Counted from the first letter of the stretch, positions 1 to 8,201 are shown. The stretch is DNA of 64,000 bases from Pseudodesulfovibrio pelocollis (GCF_030282845.1 NZ_JASTWE010000006.1:39407-103406), one strand, 5' to 3'. Translations and numbers: made by a program. The notes: generated from the sequence alone by a model not told the origin.

Positions 1-351
1 GGTCAGGGCGCGGGTGTCGATGCCCTCGATGCCCATGACTCCGGCCTGTGCGAGATAGTCGGGCAGGGACATGGTCGAGCGCCAGTTGCTCGGGGTCTTG
101 CAGCACTCCTTGACAATGAAGGCCGCCGCCTGGACCCTGGCCGACTCCACATCCTCGGGGTTGACGCCGTAGTTGCCGATGAGGGGGTATGCCATGACCA
201 CCATCTGGCCGGTGTAGGAGGGGTCGGTCAGGATCTCCTGATAGCCGGTCATGCCGGTGTTGAAGATGACCTCGCCGCTGGCCTCGCCTTGGCCGGTGAA
301 ACTTGATCCCCTGAAAATGGTGCCGTCTTCCAGGGCCAGGATAGCTTTCAT
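1..351 (-). CDS. carA: Carbamoyl-phosphate synthase small subunit (5' part, runs off window)
   Basis: Glutaminase subunit that delivers ammonia from glutamine to the large subunit; the product feeds arginine and pyrimidine synthesis. Only the first 117 codons are in the window. The translation begins [15 protein letters not shown] and carries [24 protein letters not shown] and GIDTRALT, the typical CarA N-terminal motifs; the amidotransferase half with the catalytic Cys lies beyond the left edge. The ATG overlaps the kdsB stop by one base (TGATG), so it is translationally coupled as the last visible gene of the ddl-waaA-kdsB cluster. Confidence 0.95.
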   Translation of the reverse strand, partial: MKAILALEDGTIFRGSSFTGQGEASGEVIFNTGMTGYQEILTDPSYTGQMVVMAYPLIGNYGVNPEDVESARVQAAAFIVKECCKTPSNWRSTMSLPDYLAQAGVMGIEGIDTRALT

Positions 352-1091
352 CACTCGTTCTCCAGAATATGCTTCACTTTTTCAAGGTCTTCGGGCCTGT
401 CCACGCCGTGGCAGGCATGCCTCGTCTCGGTCACGTATATGTCCACGCCGTCTTCGAGCAGGCGCAGTTGCTCCAGTTTTTCCCGCAGCTCCAGCGGGCT
501 CGGCTCAAGTTGGCCGAATCGTCGCAGGGCCTCCATGCGGAAGGCGTACAGCCCGATGTGCAGCAGGTGGCCGCCGGGCTCGGCGTCGCGGTCAAAGGGG
601 ACCACGGCGCGGGAGAAATACAGGGCGCGGCCATTGCGCGCCCGGACCACCTTGACCCTGTCGGGCGAGGCCGCCTCGGCCGTGCTCATGGGCGTGGCCA
701 GGGTGGCCACGCGCACCTCGGGCGATGAGAACGGGGTGAGCAGTTCGGTGAGCATCGCCGGTTCGAGGCAGGGCTCGTCGCCCTGGATGTTGACCACCAC
801 GGCCTCGGGGGAGAGGCCCAGGGCCAGGGCCGCTTCCAGCACCCGGTCCGTGCCGCTCTGGTGATGGCTGCCGGTCATGACCACGGGCACGCCGAGGCTG
901 CGGGCGGCGTCGAAGATGCGCGCATCGTCCGTGGCCAGGGTCACGCTGCCAAGCTGCGGGCAGCGGCTGGCCCGGGCGTGGACGTGCCAGAACATGGGCC
1001 TGCCCTTGATTTCGACCAGGGGCTTGCCCGGAAAGCGCGACGACTCGTACCGCGCCGGGATGATGCCGTGACACTCGGGAAATGTGCTCAT
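351..1091 (-). CDS. kdsB: 3-deoxy-manno-octulosonate cytidylyltransferase (CMP-Kdo synthetase)
   Basis: Activates Kdo with CTP to CMP-Kdo, the donor for LPS inner core assembly. The 246-residue length is normal for KdsB. The N-terminus shows [16 protein letters not shown], the nucleotide-binding signature of the family, followed by VTLATDD, SGTDRV and NIQGDEP. It lies 21 nt downstream of waaA, the enzyme that uses its product, and overlaps carA by one base. The carA neighbour is interesting because CTP synthesis depends on carbamoyl phosphate. Confidence 0.96.
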   Translation of the reverse strand: MSTFPECHGIIPARYESSRFPGKPLVEIKGRPMFWHVHARASRCPQLGSVTLATDDARIFDAARSLGVPVVMTGSHHQSGTDRVLEAALALGLSPEAVVVNIQGDEPCLEPAMLTELLTPFSSPEVRVATLATPMSTAEAASPDRVKVVRARNGRALYFSRAVVPFDRDAEPGGHLLHIGLYAFRMEALRRFGQLEPSPLELREKLEQLRLLEDGVDIYVTETRHACHGVDRPEDLEKVKHILENE

Positions 1092-1112
1092 CTCGTCTCG
1101 TGAAGAGGGTTG

Positions 1113-2414
1113 TTAATCCTTATCGAGAAAATCGGCAACCTGTTTGCGCACCGCTGCCGCGCCGCCCCTGCGATCCTTGATGTAGGCCGCGCCCCTGGCC
1201 GAGACATGGTCACGCGAGGGCGTGTCGTCAAGCAGGCGCAGCAGGGCGGCGAGGGCCTCGACCGGGTCGGCGGCGCGCACGGCCAGCCCGCTGTCAAAGA
1301 TTTCCCGGCCGACCCAGGCGAAGTTGCTCCAGTGCGGCCCGATGACCGGCACCACGCCCCGGGTGATGGGCTCAAGGAAGTTCTGCCCGCCAAGCGGAGC
1401 CAGGGAGCCGCCCACAAAGGCGGCCCGGGCCAGACCATAGGCCGGGAGCAACTCGCCAAAGGTGTCCCAGAGTACCACCGAGCCGGGCGCGACCGGGGCG
1501 GTCAGGCGCGAGCGTTCGGCGCAGGACAGCCCGGCGCGGTCCAGCGCCCTGCTCCACAGGGGGATGTGGTGCAGATGGCGCGGGAAGAGGCCGATGACGG
1601 CCTCGGGACGGGCGCGCAGCAGTCCGGCGGCCAGCCCGGCCACCTCGGCCAGTTCTTGTTTGCGCACCGAGCCGAAGACCACCAAGGGCGAGTCTTCCGG
1701 GATGATGCCCGCCAGAGGGTTGTCGTCATGGCCAGTCGGGCCAGTCGGGCCAGTCGGGCCGGGCGCGGTCATGCGGTCGAACTTGATGTTGGGCATGACC
1801 AGGACGCGGTCGCGGCCGAACAGGGTGGCGAAGCGGTGGCCGTCGGCCTCGGACACGGCCATGATCCGGTCCGGTGCCAGGGCGCGGAAGAGTCCGGGCC
1901 AGGCCAGATAGCCGCCCAGGCTGCGGGCGGTCATGCGCCCATTGGCCAGCAGCACCCGCGTGCCCTGCCTGCGGCAGGCGTCGAGGAACCCGGGCCACAG
2001 CTCGGTTTCGAGGATCAGGGCGCAGCGCGGGCGCACATGGGCCACGGTCCGGCGCATGATCGAAGGCGCGTCCAGGGGAAAATACCAGGGCTGCACGGCC
2101 AGCCCCTGCTTGCGGCCGTTGATGTCGTCGGCCGCGCGGCACAGGGTTTCAAACCCCTGCCGGGTGGCCGAGGTGGCGAGGACGCGCAAGGGACCGCCGT
2201 CGGGCGGGACCATGTCCTTGAGCACCTCCCAGGCAAGATACGCCTCGCCGCCGCTGGCCGCCTGGACCCAGAGATCGGCCCGGGCGGGCAGGCCGCCGGT
2301 CAGGGTGCGCTGGTCCCAGCCCTCGCGCAGGCGGTGATTGAGCCTGAGCATGGGGGAGGCGCACTTCCAGAGCGCGTTGTACGCGGTCAGGGCCGCGTCG
2401 ATGCCCTTGGCCAT
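1113..2414 (-). CDS. waaA: 3-deoxy-D-manno-octulosonic acid transferase (Kdo transferase)
   Basis: Transfers Kdo from CMP-Kdo to lipid A at the inner membrane (glycosyltransferase family 30). The 433 residues match the family; QAASGGEAYLAWEV carries the expected acidic catalytic residue in the N-terminal half, and VFGS, FPRHLHH and GGSLAPLGGQNFLEP are in the donor-binding C-terminal half. A collagen-like GPTGPTGPTG insert from three 9-bp repeats sits mid-protein, after IKFDRMTAP. Three bases separate the start from the ddl stop, so it is in one operon with ddl and kdsB. Confidence 0.95.
   Translation of the reverse strand: MAKGIDAALTAYNALWKCASPMLRLNHRLREGWDQRTLTGGLPARADLWVQAASGGEAYLAWEVLKDMVPPDGGPLRVLATSATRQGFETLCRAADDINGRKQGLAVQPWYFPLDAPSIMRRTVAHVRPRCALILETELWPGFLDACRRQGTRVLLANGRMTARSLGGYLAWPGLFRALAPDRIMAVSEADGHRFATLFGRDRVLVMPNIKFDRMTAPGPTGPTGPTGHDDNPLAGIIPEDSPLVVFGSVRKQELAEVAGLAAGLLRARPEAVIGLFPRHLHHIPLWSRALDRAGLSCAERSRLTAPVAPGSVVLWDTFGELLPAYGLARAAFVGGSLAPLGGQNFLEPITRGVVPVIGPHWSNFAWVGREIFDSGLAVRAADPVEALAALLRLLDDTPSRDHVSARGAAYIKDRRGGAAAVRKQVADFLDKD
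1731..1757. repeat. Three perfect 9-bp tandem repeats inside waaA
   Basis: GCCAGTCGG is repeated three times head to tail and continues into GCCGGGC. In the waaA frame it encodes Gly-Pro-Thr units. The unit is a multiple of three, so copy-number change would keep the frame. Confidence 0.95.
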
Positions 2415-2417
2415 GGC

Positions 2418-3332
2418 CTAGCGGCCCCGCTCTTCAAGGCCGAGGCGGATCAGTTCGGCGATGAGGGAGTCAAAGGGCAGGCCGGCCTGGGCAGCGGCGC
2501 GCGGCAGCAGGCTGGTAGGGGTCATGCCCGGCAGGGTGTTGACCTCAAGCAGATACGGGGTGCCGTCGCCGGACAGGATGAAGTCGCCCCGGCTGTAGCC
2601 GGTCAGGCCCAGGGCCTTGTGGGCCGTGACCATGAGCGACTGGACGTGCTGCGTCACCTCGTCGGGCACGGGCGCGGGACAGACCTCCTCGGCCCCGTCC
2701 TCGGCGTACTTGTTTTGGTAGTCGAAGAAGGCCGCTCCGCCCTTGGGGGTGATCATGATCAGGGGCAGGGGACGGTCGTCGAGCACGGCGCAGGTCAGCT
2801 CCACGCCGGGGATGAATGTTTCCACCAGGGCGGACTGGCACAGGGAGAAGACTGTGTCCAAGGCGGCCGGAAACTCGTCCGCCGTGTGCACGAGGCTCAT
2901 GCCCAGGCTGGAGCCGCCCTTGTTGGGTTTGACGAACACGGGCAGCGGCAGCCTGGGCGGGGTATCCACCCCCTGCACCCGGGTGACGAACTGCCAGGCC
3001 GGAGTGGGGATGCCCACGGACTCGAAGACCTCCTTGGAGGCCGCCTTGTTCAGGGCCAGGTAGGAGGCGGCGGCACCGGCCCCCTGGTAGGGACAGCCCG
3101 CCTTGTCGAGCACTGCCTGGATCAGGCCGTCCTCGCCGGGCGTGCCGTGCAGGTTGATGAAGGCGAAGTCCGCCTCGCGGGCCACGCGCAAGAGGTTCTG
3201 GAAGTCCTCCGCCGGGTCGAGGAAGGTGACGTCGTGGCCCAGTTGTTCCAGGGCCGAGTTGATCTTTCGTGCGCCCGAGAGGGAGACCTCCCGTTCGTCA
3301 GACCAGCCGCCCGCAATCAAAATCACATGCAT
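2418..3332 (-). CDS. ddl: D-alanine--D-alanine ligase
   Basis: Makes D-Ala-D-Ala for peptidoglycan precursors in the cytosol. The 304-residue ATP-grasp protein begins MHVILIAGGWSDEREVSLSG, typical of Ddl; it has VFVKPNKGGSSLGMS (ATP-binding lid) and EVNTLPGMTPTSLLPRAA (metal and D-Ala site) near the end. The start lies 35 nt inside the 3' end of the upstream HD-domain gene, and the stop is 3 nt before waaA, so all are probably translated from one mRNA. Confidence 0.96.
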   Translation of the reverse strand: MHVILIAGGWSDEREVSLSGARKINSALEQLGHDVTFLDPAEDFQNLLRVAREADFAFINLHGTPGEDGLIQAVLDKAGCPYQGAGAAASYLALNKAASKEVFESVGIPTPAWQFVTRVQGVDTPPRLPLPVFVKPNKGGSSLGMSLVHTADEFPAALDTVFSLCQSALVETFIPGVELTCAVLDDRPLPLIMITPKGGAAFFDYQNKYAEDGAEEVCPAPVPDEVTQHVQSLMVTAHKALGLTGYSRGDFILSGDGTPYLLEVNTLPGMTPTSLLPRAAAQAGLPFDSLIAELIRLGLEERGR

Positions 3333-3939
3333 TCAGATCTACCTCAAGAGTGTCGCAGAGCAGCGCTTCGAGTTCCATGGCCTGCGCCCTGGTCATCTCG
3401 ATGCGTTGGCGAATGGCTTCGGTGACGCCGTAGCGGGCGTCGAGATCCCGGAACCGGGATTCGATGCTGACCAGCGTGTCGTGGCGGACGCGCTTGTCCG
3501 CGTAGATGACCGCCAGCGGCGTGAAATAGTCGGCAAGGTCCAGGGGAAAAGGCCAGTAGACGTGGTGGGTGACGCCGGTGGCGATGGCCGGGTTGCCAGT
3601 CAGGGCCACGGTCCATGCGCCGCCCAGTTGGCTGTGGTTGCCGCCGTGGCGGATGGAGTAGGACTTGGCGATGTCGTGGAGCAGGGCCGAGGCGCGCACC
3701 GTGGGCACGTCCACGGCCATGCCCAGCTCCCGGGCGCGCAGGGCCAGGAAGGTCGCAACCCGGGCCACTACCAGGCTGTGGGCGGCCACGTTGTCGAGCA
3801 TGGCAAAGACGCTCCAGTGCTCCATGCACCGGGCATCGTCAGGCACCGCGAGCCCCGGGTCGACGACCACGGGCGGCGGCGCGGGCAGGGGCGAGCGCAT
3901 CTCGAGGCATGGGGCAGGGGCGGGCTTGCGGGCGTTCAT
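3298..3939 (-). CDS. HD-domain phosphohydrolase-like protein
   Basis: A 213-residue protein with an HD metal-binding fold: His54 in NVAAHSLVVARV, the His88-Asp89 pair in ALLHDIAKS, and His102 in GNHSQLGG, followed by THHVYWP and IYADKRV. Such proteins usually hydrolyse phosphomonoesters or nucleotides, but the substrate cannot be read from sequence. The first 40 residues are Pro-rich and probably disordered. It is the first gene of the cluster and overlaps ddl by 35 nt. The start is supported by a GGAA-type site 7 nt upstream but could be shorter. Confidence 0.85.
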   Translation of the reverse strand: MNARKPAPAPCLEMRSPLPAPPPVVVDPGLAVPDDARCMEHWSVFAMLDNVAAHSLVVARVATFLALRARELGMAVDVPTVRASALLHDIAKSYSIRHGGNHSQLGGAWTVALTGNPAIATGVTHHVYWPFPLDLADYFTPLAVIYADKRVRHDTLVSIESRFRDLDARYGVTEAIRQRIEMTRAQAMELEALLCDTLEVDLNACDFDCGRLV

Positions 3940-4255
3940 CGCGGTTTCCGTGCCGATCGCCGGGCACTGGTCGTCTGGCCGGGGGCATCATTGCGTCCGG
4001 CTGCTCCAACCTACCAGCAGGCGGGGGAAAAATAAAGCGCGCCGGATCGGGAAGATGGCATTTCCTCCTGTCCCGGCGTGGCCGCTGGCCGGGAAGGCGG
4101 GCGGTCTTGTCCGGGACGCGAGCCATGGCCCCTGTCGCAGCCCGAGCGTCCGGCGTGCGTCAAGCGGGTTCCCGCGATGGTGAACCCGCTGTGCGCCCCA
4201 ATCGGGAGCCGCCTGATGATCACGGGGCGGCCCCCTTCCGTCAACTGCGTTCTTG
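3940..4255. other. 316-bp gap without a convincing gene
   Basis: Open frames here on both strands lack ribosome-binding sites and look like frame shadows of GC-rich DNA. No good hairpin with a T-run was found. The stretch separates the HD-domain gene start from the stop of the Gly-rich gene, so it should hold the promoter of the HD-ddl-waaA-kdsB-carA cluster, but no clear -35/-10 pair was recognised. Confidence 0.5.
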
Positions 4256-4669
4256 CTATTCCGTGGTCCAGGGAAGGCCCTGGAAAACGCGGGCACGTTG
4301 CCTGCGCCGGATGCCCCGTCCCTGAATGGCTCCCGGGCCGAACCCGAATCCTCTGCCGGGCGCGAGGTTGCCCACTTCCTGCGCCATGGCCCGGTTCATG
4401 AGCCGGGCAGGGCGGCCGACATCAGGGGCGGTGACACCGGAGTCAACCCCCTGGGCAAAGCCGGTTCCCATGCCGCGCCCGAAGCCACGTCCCTGGCCCG
4501 GACCCGAGGCGGGATCGGCCGGCCATTGGCACCATCCGCAACCGTATCCACGGCCCATGCCGCCGCATCCCCGGCCCTGGCCGCCGAAACTCCGTCCCGC
4601 GTTCTGTGGCCGGATGGAATCGGTGGCGGTGAAACCTTGTCCGAATTTTCGATTGGTGAAGAAGGGCAT
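4256..4669 (-). CDS. Small Gly/Arg/Met-rich protein, DUF5320-like
   Basis: A 137-residue low-complexity protein: MPFFTNRKFGQGFT, then runs such as GGQGRGCGGMGRGYGCG, GPGQGRGFGRGMGTG and GFGFGPGAIQGRG. Short Gly/Met/Cys-rich proteins of this style occur in sulfate reducers beside iron-sulfur or MTH1175-like proteins; function is unknown and the DUF5320 link is by composition only. The start is set by GGGAGGTATTC just before ATG; a longer frame exists but lacks such a site. A good promoter at 4744-4771 lies upstream and carries two palindromic sites, so it looks tightly regulated. Confidence 0.72.
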   Translation of the reverse strand: MPFFTNRKFGQGFTATDSIRPQNAGRSFGGQGRGCGGMGRGYGCGWCQWPADPASGPGQGRGFGRGMGTGFAQGVDSGVTAPDVGRPARLMNRAMAQEVGNLAPGRGFGFGPGAIQGRGIRRRQRARVFQGLPWTTE

Positions 4670-4740
4670 GAATACCTCCCTTGTTGTGGCCGGTTCCGGC
4701 CGGTTCGGACCGCCTTTGCATTGCGCGGTCATCTGTAAGA

Positions 4741-4756
4741 ATGAAGATATGCTCAT
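4741..4756. promoter_or_regulatory. Operator-like imperfect palindrome over the -10
   Basis: ATGAAGATATGCTCAT resembles the perfect palindrome 38 nt away and overlaps the -10 of the minus-strand promoter. Outer arms ATGA/TCAT and the ATAT core are kept. It is the likely weaker half of a two-site operator. Confidence 0.5.
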
Positions 4757-4771
4757 GCGTCAAGGTGTCAA
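4744..4771 (-). promoter_or_regulatory. Promoter of the Gly-rich protein gene
   Basis: On the minus strand TTGACA (4771-4766), 16-nt spacer, TATCTT (4749-4744). The predicted transcript start near 4737 gives a leader of about 68 nt to the ATG at 4669. Palindromic sites sit just upstream of the -35 and across the -10. Confidence 0.65.
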
Positions 4772-4779
4772 GATTAAAA

Positions 4780-4793
4780 TGAACATATGTTCA
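4780..4793. promoter_or_regulatory. Perfect 14-bp operator-like palindrome
   Basis: TGAACATATGTTCA is its own reverse complement. It lies 8 nt upstream of the -35 of the Gly-rich gene. The pattern resembles operators of ArsR/SmtB-type metal sensors; no such regulator gene is in this window, so the assignment is inference. Confidence 0.55.
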
Positions 4794-5006
4794 CAAAAGT
4801 TTGGCCACGAATAAAATAAACTCTGCAAATGCAGTGTGTTTTGCTCCTGCGCGTTGGCGGTAATCAGTGCGGTGCACCGGGTTGAGCAAAGGCAAATGTC
4901 ACATCAGGTGTTCGTGCCGGGATTTTGTTTGCCCGTTGGGTGCAATCGGTATATGGAAAGTCCTGACCCTGAAGCCGGGGTGACACTTTCAATACGGGGG
5001 GATGGT

Positions 5007-6101
5007 TTGAGCTTCGAATTACTGAACAAATTTCGCGATCCCGAGTTGTGTGGCAAGGTGCTGGACACCCTGCGGGCCGAGCTTTCCGGCGGCCTGCGCT
5101 TCATGGAGGTGTGCGGCACCCACACCGTGGCCATATTCCAGAGCGGGCTGCGCTCCCTGCTGCCCGAGGAGATCATCCACCTGAGCGGGCCGGGCTGCCC
5201 GGTCTGCGTCACCCACGAGTCCGAGGTCAACGCCTTTCTCGATCTGGCGGGCAGAGACAACGTGATCATGGCCACCTTTGGCGACCTGATGCGCGTGCCC
5301 GGCCACCATGGGCGCAACCTGAAGAAGGCCCAGGCCGACGGCGCCCGGGTCAAGGTCGTGTACTCGCCCTTTGATACCCTCAAGCTGGCCCGTGAGAATC
5401 CGGGCGATCTCGTGGTCTTCATCGGCGTGGGCTTCGAGACCACGGCCCCGACCATCGCCGCCACCATGAAGATGGCCCGGGAGCAGGGCATCGACAACCT
5501 GCGCGTGCTCTGCTTTCACAAGACAGTGCCCGCCGCCCTGGAGGTGCTCCTGGCCGACGAGCGGGCGGGCATCGAGGGATTCATCCTGCCCGGTCACGTT
5601 TCGGCCATCATCGGCCTTGAGCCGTACAAGTTCATCGCCGAAAAATACGGGAAGTCCGCCGTGATCGCCGGGTTCGAGCCCCTGGACATCCTCCAGGCGC
5701 TGCTCTCCATGGTGCGCTGGCGCAATGCGGGCGAGGCCCATGTGGTCAACAGCTACACCCGCATCGTCAGCGACGGGGGCAATGCCAAGGCGCGCGAGAT
5801 CATGTACGAGGTCTTCGAGCCGTCCGACGCCCTGTGGCGCGGCATCGGCTGCATCCCGGGCAGCGGCCTCGAAATCCGGCCCGAGTGGGAGTCCTTTGAC
5901 GCCAAGAAGACCTTCGGCATCGTCATCGAAGAGGGGGCGGCCCTGCCCGGCTGCAAGTGCGGCGACATCCTCAAGGGCATCAAGCGGCCCGACGAGTGTC
6001 CCCTGTTCAAGAAGGCCTGCACCCCGGCCAACCCTGTGGGCCCGTGCATGGTCTCCACCGAGGGCAGCTGCGCCGCCTACTACAAATACAAACTGGATTA
6101 G
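5007..6101 (+). CDS. hypD: Hydrogenase maturation protein HypD
   Basis: Iron-sulfur scaffold that, with HypC, assembles the Fe(CN)2CO group of [NiFe]-hydrogenases. Family motifs are complete: FMEVCGTHTVAI, GPGCPVCVTHESE, GVGFETTAPT and the Cys-rich end LPGCKCGDILKG, ACTPANPVGPCMVS, EGSCAAYYKY. The start is taken as TTG at 5007 (LSFELLNKFRDPEL), giving 364 residues, the usual HypD length, with a GGGGGG-type purine run just upstream. In-frame ATGs at 4836, 4896 and 4953 would add unrelated residues. It ends 2 nt before hypE. Confidence 0.93.
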   Translation: MSFELLNKFRDPELCGKVLDTLRAELSGGLRFMEVCGTHTVAIFQSGLRSLLPEEIIHLSGPGCPVCVTHESEVNAFLDLAGRDNVIMATFGDLMRVPGHHGRNLKKAQADGARVKVVYSPFDTLKLARENPGDLVVFIGVGFETTAPTIAATMKMAREQGIDNLRVLCFHKTVPAALEVLLADERAGIEGFILPGHVSAIIGLEPYKFIAEKYGKSAVIAGFEPLDILQALLSMVRWRNAGEAHVVNSYTRIVSDGGNAKAREIMYEVFEPSDALWRGIGCIPGSGLEIRPEWESFDAKKTFGIVIEEGAALPGCKCGDILKGIKRPDECPLFKKACTPANPVGPCMVSTEGSCAAYYKYKLD

Positions 6102-6103
6102 TC

Positions 6104-7108
6104 ATGAGCGACAAGGTTTTACTCGATTACGGCAGCGGCGGTCGCGCCTCGCAGCGGCTCATCTCGGAACTCTTTCTCAAGCACTTGGGCAACGACGAAC
6201 TGAACCGGCTCAACGACGCGGCCGAGCTGACCGTGTCCGGCCGCATCGCCATGAGCACGGACTCCTTCACCGTGGACCCCATCTTCTTCCCCGGCGGCAA
6301 CATCGGCTCCCTGGCCGTGCACGGCACGGTCAACGACGTGGCCATGATGGGCGCCGTGCCCCGGTATATGACCTGCGCCTATATCATAGAGGAAGGGCTG
6401 CCCATGGACGATCTCGAAAGGATCGTGGCCTCCATGGGCGAGGCCGTGCGCGAGGCCGGGGTGATCATCGTTTCCGGCGACACCAAGGTGGTGCCCAGGG
6501 GGGCGTTGGACAAGATATTCATCAACACCACCGGCATCGGCGAGATCATCGTGGACCCGGCCCCCAGCGGCGACCGCGCCCGGCCCGGCGATGCGGTGCT
6601 CATCTCCGGCACCATCGGCGACCACGGCCTGACCATCCTCGGCACCCGCGAAGGTCTTGATTTCCAGTCCAAGGTCGAGAGCGACAGCGCGTCGCTGAAC
6701 CACCTGCTGGTTCGGCTGGTGCGCGAGCTGCCCGAGGTCCATGTGCTGCGCGATCCCACGCGCGGCGGGCTTGCCACCACCCTCAACGAGATCACCCACA
6801 GCTCGGGCGTGTGCTGCGAGCTGGACGAGGCGTCCCTGCCCGTGCGTCCCGAGGTGGCGGGCGGCTGCTCCATCCTTGGCCTGGACCCGCTCTATCTGGC
6901 CAACGAGGGCAAGTTCCTGTGCGTCCTGCCCGAGGCCCATGCGTCGAAAGCCCTGGAGATCATGCGCGCCGACCCGCTGGGTCGCGACGCCTGCCGCATC
7001 GGCACCATGACCGATGCGAACCCGGGCAAGGTGGTGCTCGTCACTCACCTGGGCGGCAAACGGCTGCTGGGCATGCTCGAAGGCGAGCAGTTGCCTCGCA
7101 TCTGCTGA
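6104..7108 (+). CDS. hypE: Hydrogenase maturation protein HypE (carbamoyl dehydratase)
   Basis: Dehydrates the carbamoyl group received from HypF to a thiocyanate on its C-terminal Cys, the source of hydrogenase cyanide ligands. The 334-residue AIR-synthase-like protein starts MSDKVLLDYGSGGRASQ, has MSTDSFTVDP, GDTKVV, ISGTIGDHG and DPTRGGLATTLNE, and ends in the diagnostic LPRIC with the acceptor Cys last. Two nt separate it from hypD. HypA, B, C and F are not in the window. A hairpin with T-run at 7154-7186 follows. Confidence 0.96.
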   Translation: MSDKVLLDYGSGGRASQRLISELFLKHLGNDELNRLNDAAELTVSGRIAMSTDSFTVDPIFFPGGNIGSLAVHGTVNDVAMMGAVPRYMTCAYIIEEGLPMDDLERIVASMGEAVREAGVIIVSGDTKVVPRGALDKIFINTTGIGEIIVDPAPSGDRARPGDAVLISGTIGDHGLTILGTREGLDFQSKVESDSASLNHLLVRLVRELPEVHVLRDPTRGGLATTLNEITHSSGVCCELDEASLPVRPEVAGGCSILGLDPLYLANEGKFLCVLPEAHASKALEIMRADPLGRDACRIGTMTDANPGKVVLVTHLGGKRLLGMLEGEQLPRIC

Positions 7109-7153
7109 CATGACCCGCATCTGCTGATACGGCCCGCTTCCACCCGCAAAAAG

Positions 7154-7186
7154 AAACGGCCCTCGGATATTTCCGAAGGCCGTTTT
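7154..7186. terminator. Bidirectional intrinsic terminator between hypE and cheV
   Basis: AAACGGCCCTCGG - ATATTT - CCGAAGGCCGTTT forms a 13-bp stem with one mismatch, followed by T on the plus side and preceded by an A-rich run that reads as T-rich on minus. It serves the convergent hypE and cheV. Confidence 0.85.
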
Positions 7187-7205
7187 CTCGTCAGTGGAAA
7201 GGTGC

Positions 7206-8201
7206 TCAGCGCTTCTTCTTGTGTGTCTCGATGAGGGCGGCGGCGCGCTGGGCGAGGTACGTGATCTCGGGCTTGGATATCTGGTCGTCCGCGCCCACGG
7301 CCTCGCCCCGGTAGCGCAGCTTCTCGGTGATCAGCGAGGAGAAGAGGATGACCGGGATGTCGCGCAGGACGGGGTCGTCCTTGATGCGCCGGGTCAGGTG
7401 GTGGCCGTCCATCATGGGCATTTCGATGTCCGAGACGATGACCTGGACGTAATCCGTGATGGGGCGGCCTTCATCCACGGCGCTCTGCTTGATCTCCTTG
7501 AGCCGGTCCCAGCACTCGCGGCCGTTGTTGGTCTTTTCCACGCGGAATCCGGCCTGGCCGAGCATGTCGCGGATCATTTCGCGGATGAGCGGGGAGTCGT
7601 CGGCGATGAGGGCGCGGTAGCGCTCCGCGGTGTTGAACTCCACATTGTCGTCGAGCTTGAGCCGCATCTCGGGGTTGAGCTCCGAGACGATGCGCTCAAG
7701 GTCAAGGATGAAGACGATGCGGTCATCGAACTTGACCACGCCGGTGATGGAGTCGCTCGACAGGGCCGAGACGTATTTGTTGGGTGCCTCGACATCCTCC
7801 CAGCTGATGCGGTGGATGCGGGTGACGCCCGAGACCATGAAGGCCGAGGTGACCTGATTGAATTCGGTGACGATGACCTTGGGCGGTTCGTTTTCCACGC
7901 GGCGTTTCTTGAGCCACATGGCGAGATCGAGCAGGGGAATGATGCGCGAGCGCAGGTTGAAGGCGCCGAGCACGGACACATGGGAGACCTCGGGCATTTC
8001 CGTGACATCGGGCATGCGGATGATTTCCAGCACCTTGGCGACGTTGACGCCGAAATAGCTCTTGCGCGTCTTGGGTGCCCCTTCGGTCCGGGGGGACGGC
8101 GAATCGTCGTTGTTCTTGGGAATTTCCTCAATGTAGAACTCGACGATTTCCAGTTCGTTGGTTCCCGCCTCAAGCAGGATTTCGCTCGTCTCGGTGGACA
8201 T
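7206..8201 (-). CDS. cheV: Chemotaxis protein CheV (CheW domain + receiver)
   Basis: Couples chemoreceptors to CheA and damps signalling through its own receiver domain. In 331 residues a CheW-like domain (about 15-175, with VLEIIRMPDV, VLGAFNLRSRIIPLLDL and FDDRIVFILDLERI) precedes a response-regulator domain (about 197-325). Asp201-Asp202 form the acidic pocket and Asp258 in VSDIEMPMMDG is the phospho-acceptor; SKPEI carries the conserved Lys. It lies 66 nt downstream of the dihydrouridine synthase gene on the same strand. Confidence 0.93.
   Translation of the reverse strand: MSTETSEILLEAGTNELEIVEFYIEEIPKNNDDSPSPRTEGAPKTRKSYFGVNVAKVLEIIRMPDVTEMPEVSHVSVLGAFNLRSRIIPLLDLAMWLKKRRVENEPPKVIVTEFNQVTSAFMVSGVTRIHRISWEDVEAPNKYVSALSSDSITGVVKFDDRIVFILDLERIVSELNPEMRLKLDDNVEFNTAERYRALIADDSPLIREMIRDMLGQAGFRVEKTNNGRECWDRLKEIKQSAVDEGRPITDYVQVIVSDIEMPMMDGHHLTRRIKDDPVLRDIPVILFSSLITEKLRYRGEAVGADDQISKPEITYLAQRAAALIETHKKKR

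Larger units (their letters stand above)
4670..5006. other. Divergent intergenic region, Gly-rich gene / hypD
   Basis: 337 bp between the two start codons. The left half holds the minus-strand promoter and two palindromes. The right half, towards hypD, shows no strong plus-strand -35/-10 pair. The hypD frame is open back to 4836, but the encoded residues upstream of 5007 do not look like HypD. Confidence 0.6.

Noticed and set aside
1110..3425. 771-codon open frame on plus across waaA and ddl
   Set aside because: Antisense to well-recognised genes; composition is typical of GC-rich mirror frames and it lacks a start site.
4078..4401. Plus-strand frame coding 107 residues opposite the Gly-rich gene
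   Set aside because: No SD, biased composition, antisense to a gene with promoter and SD.
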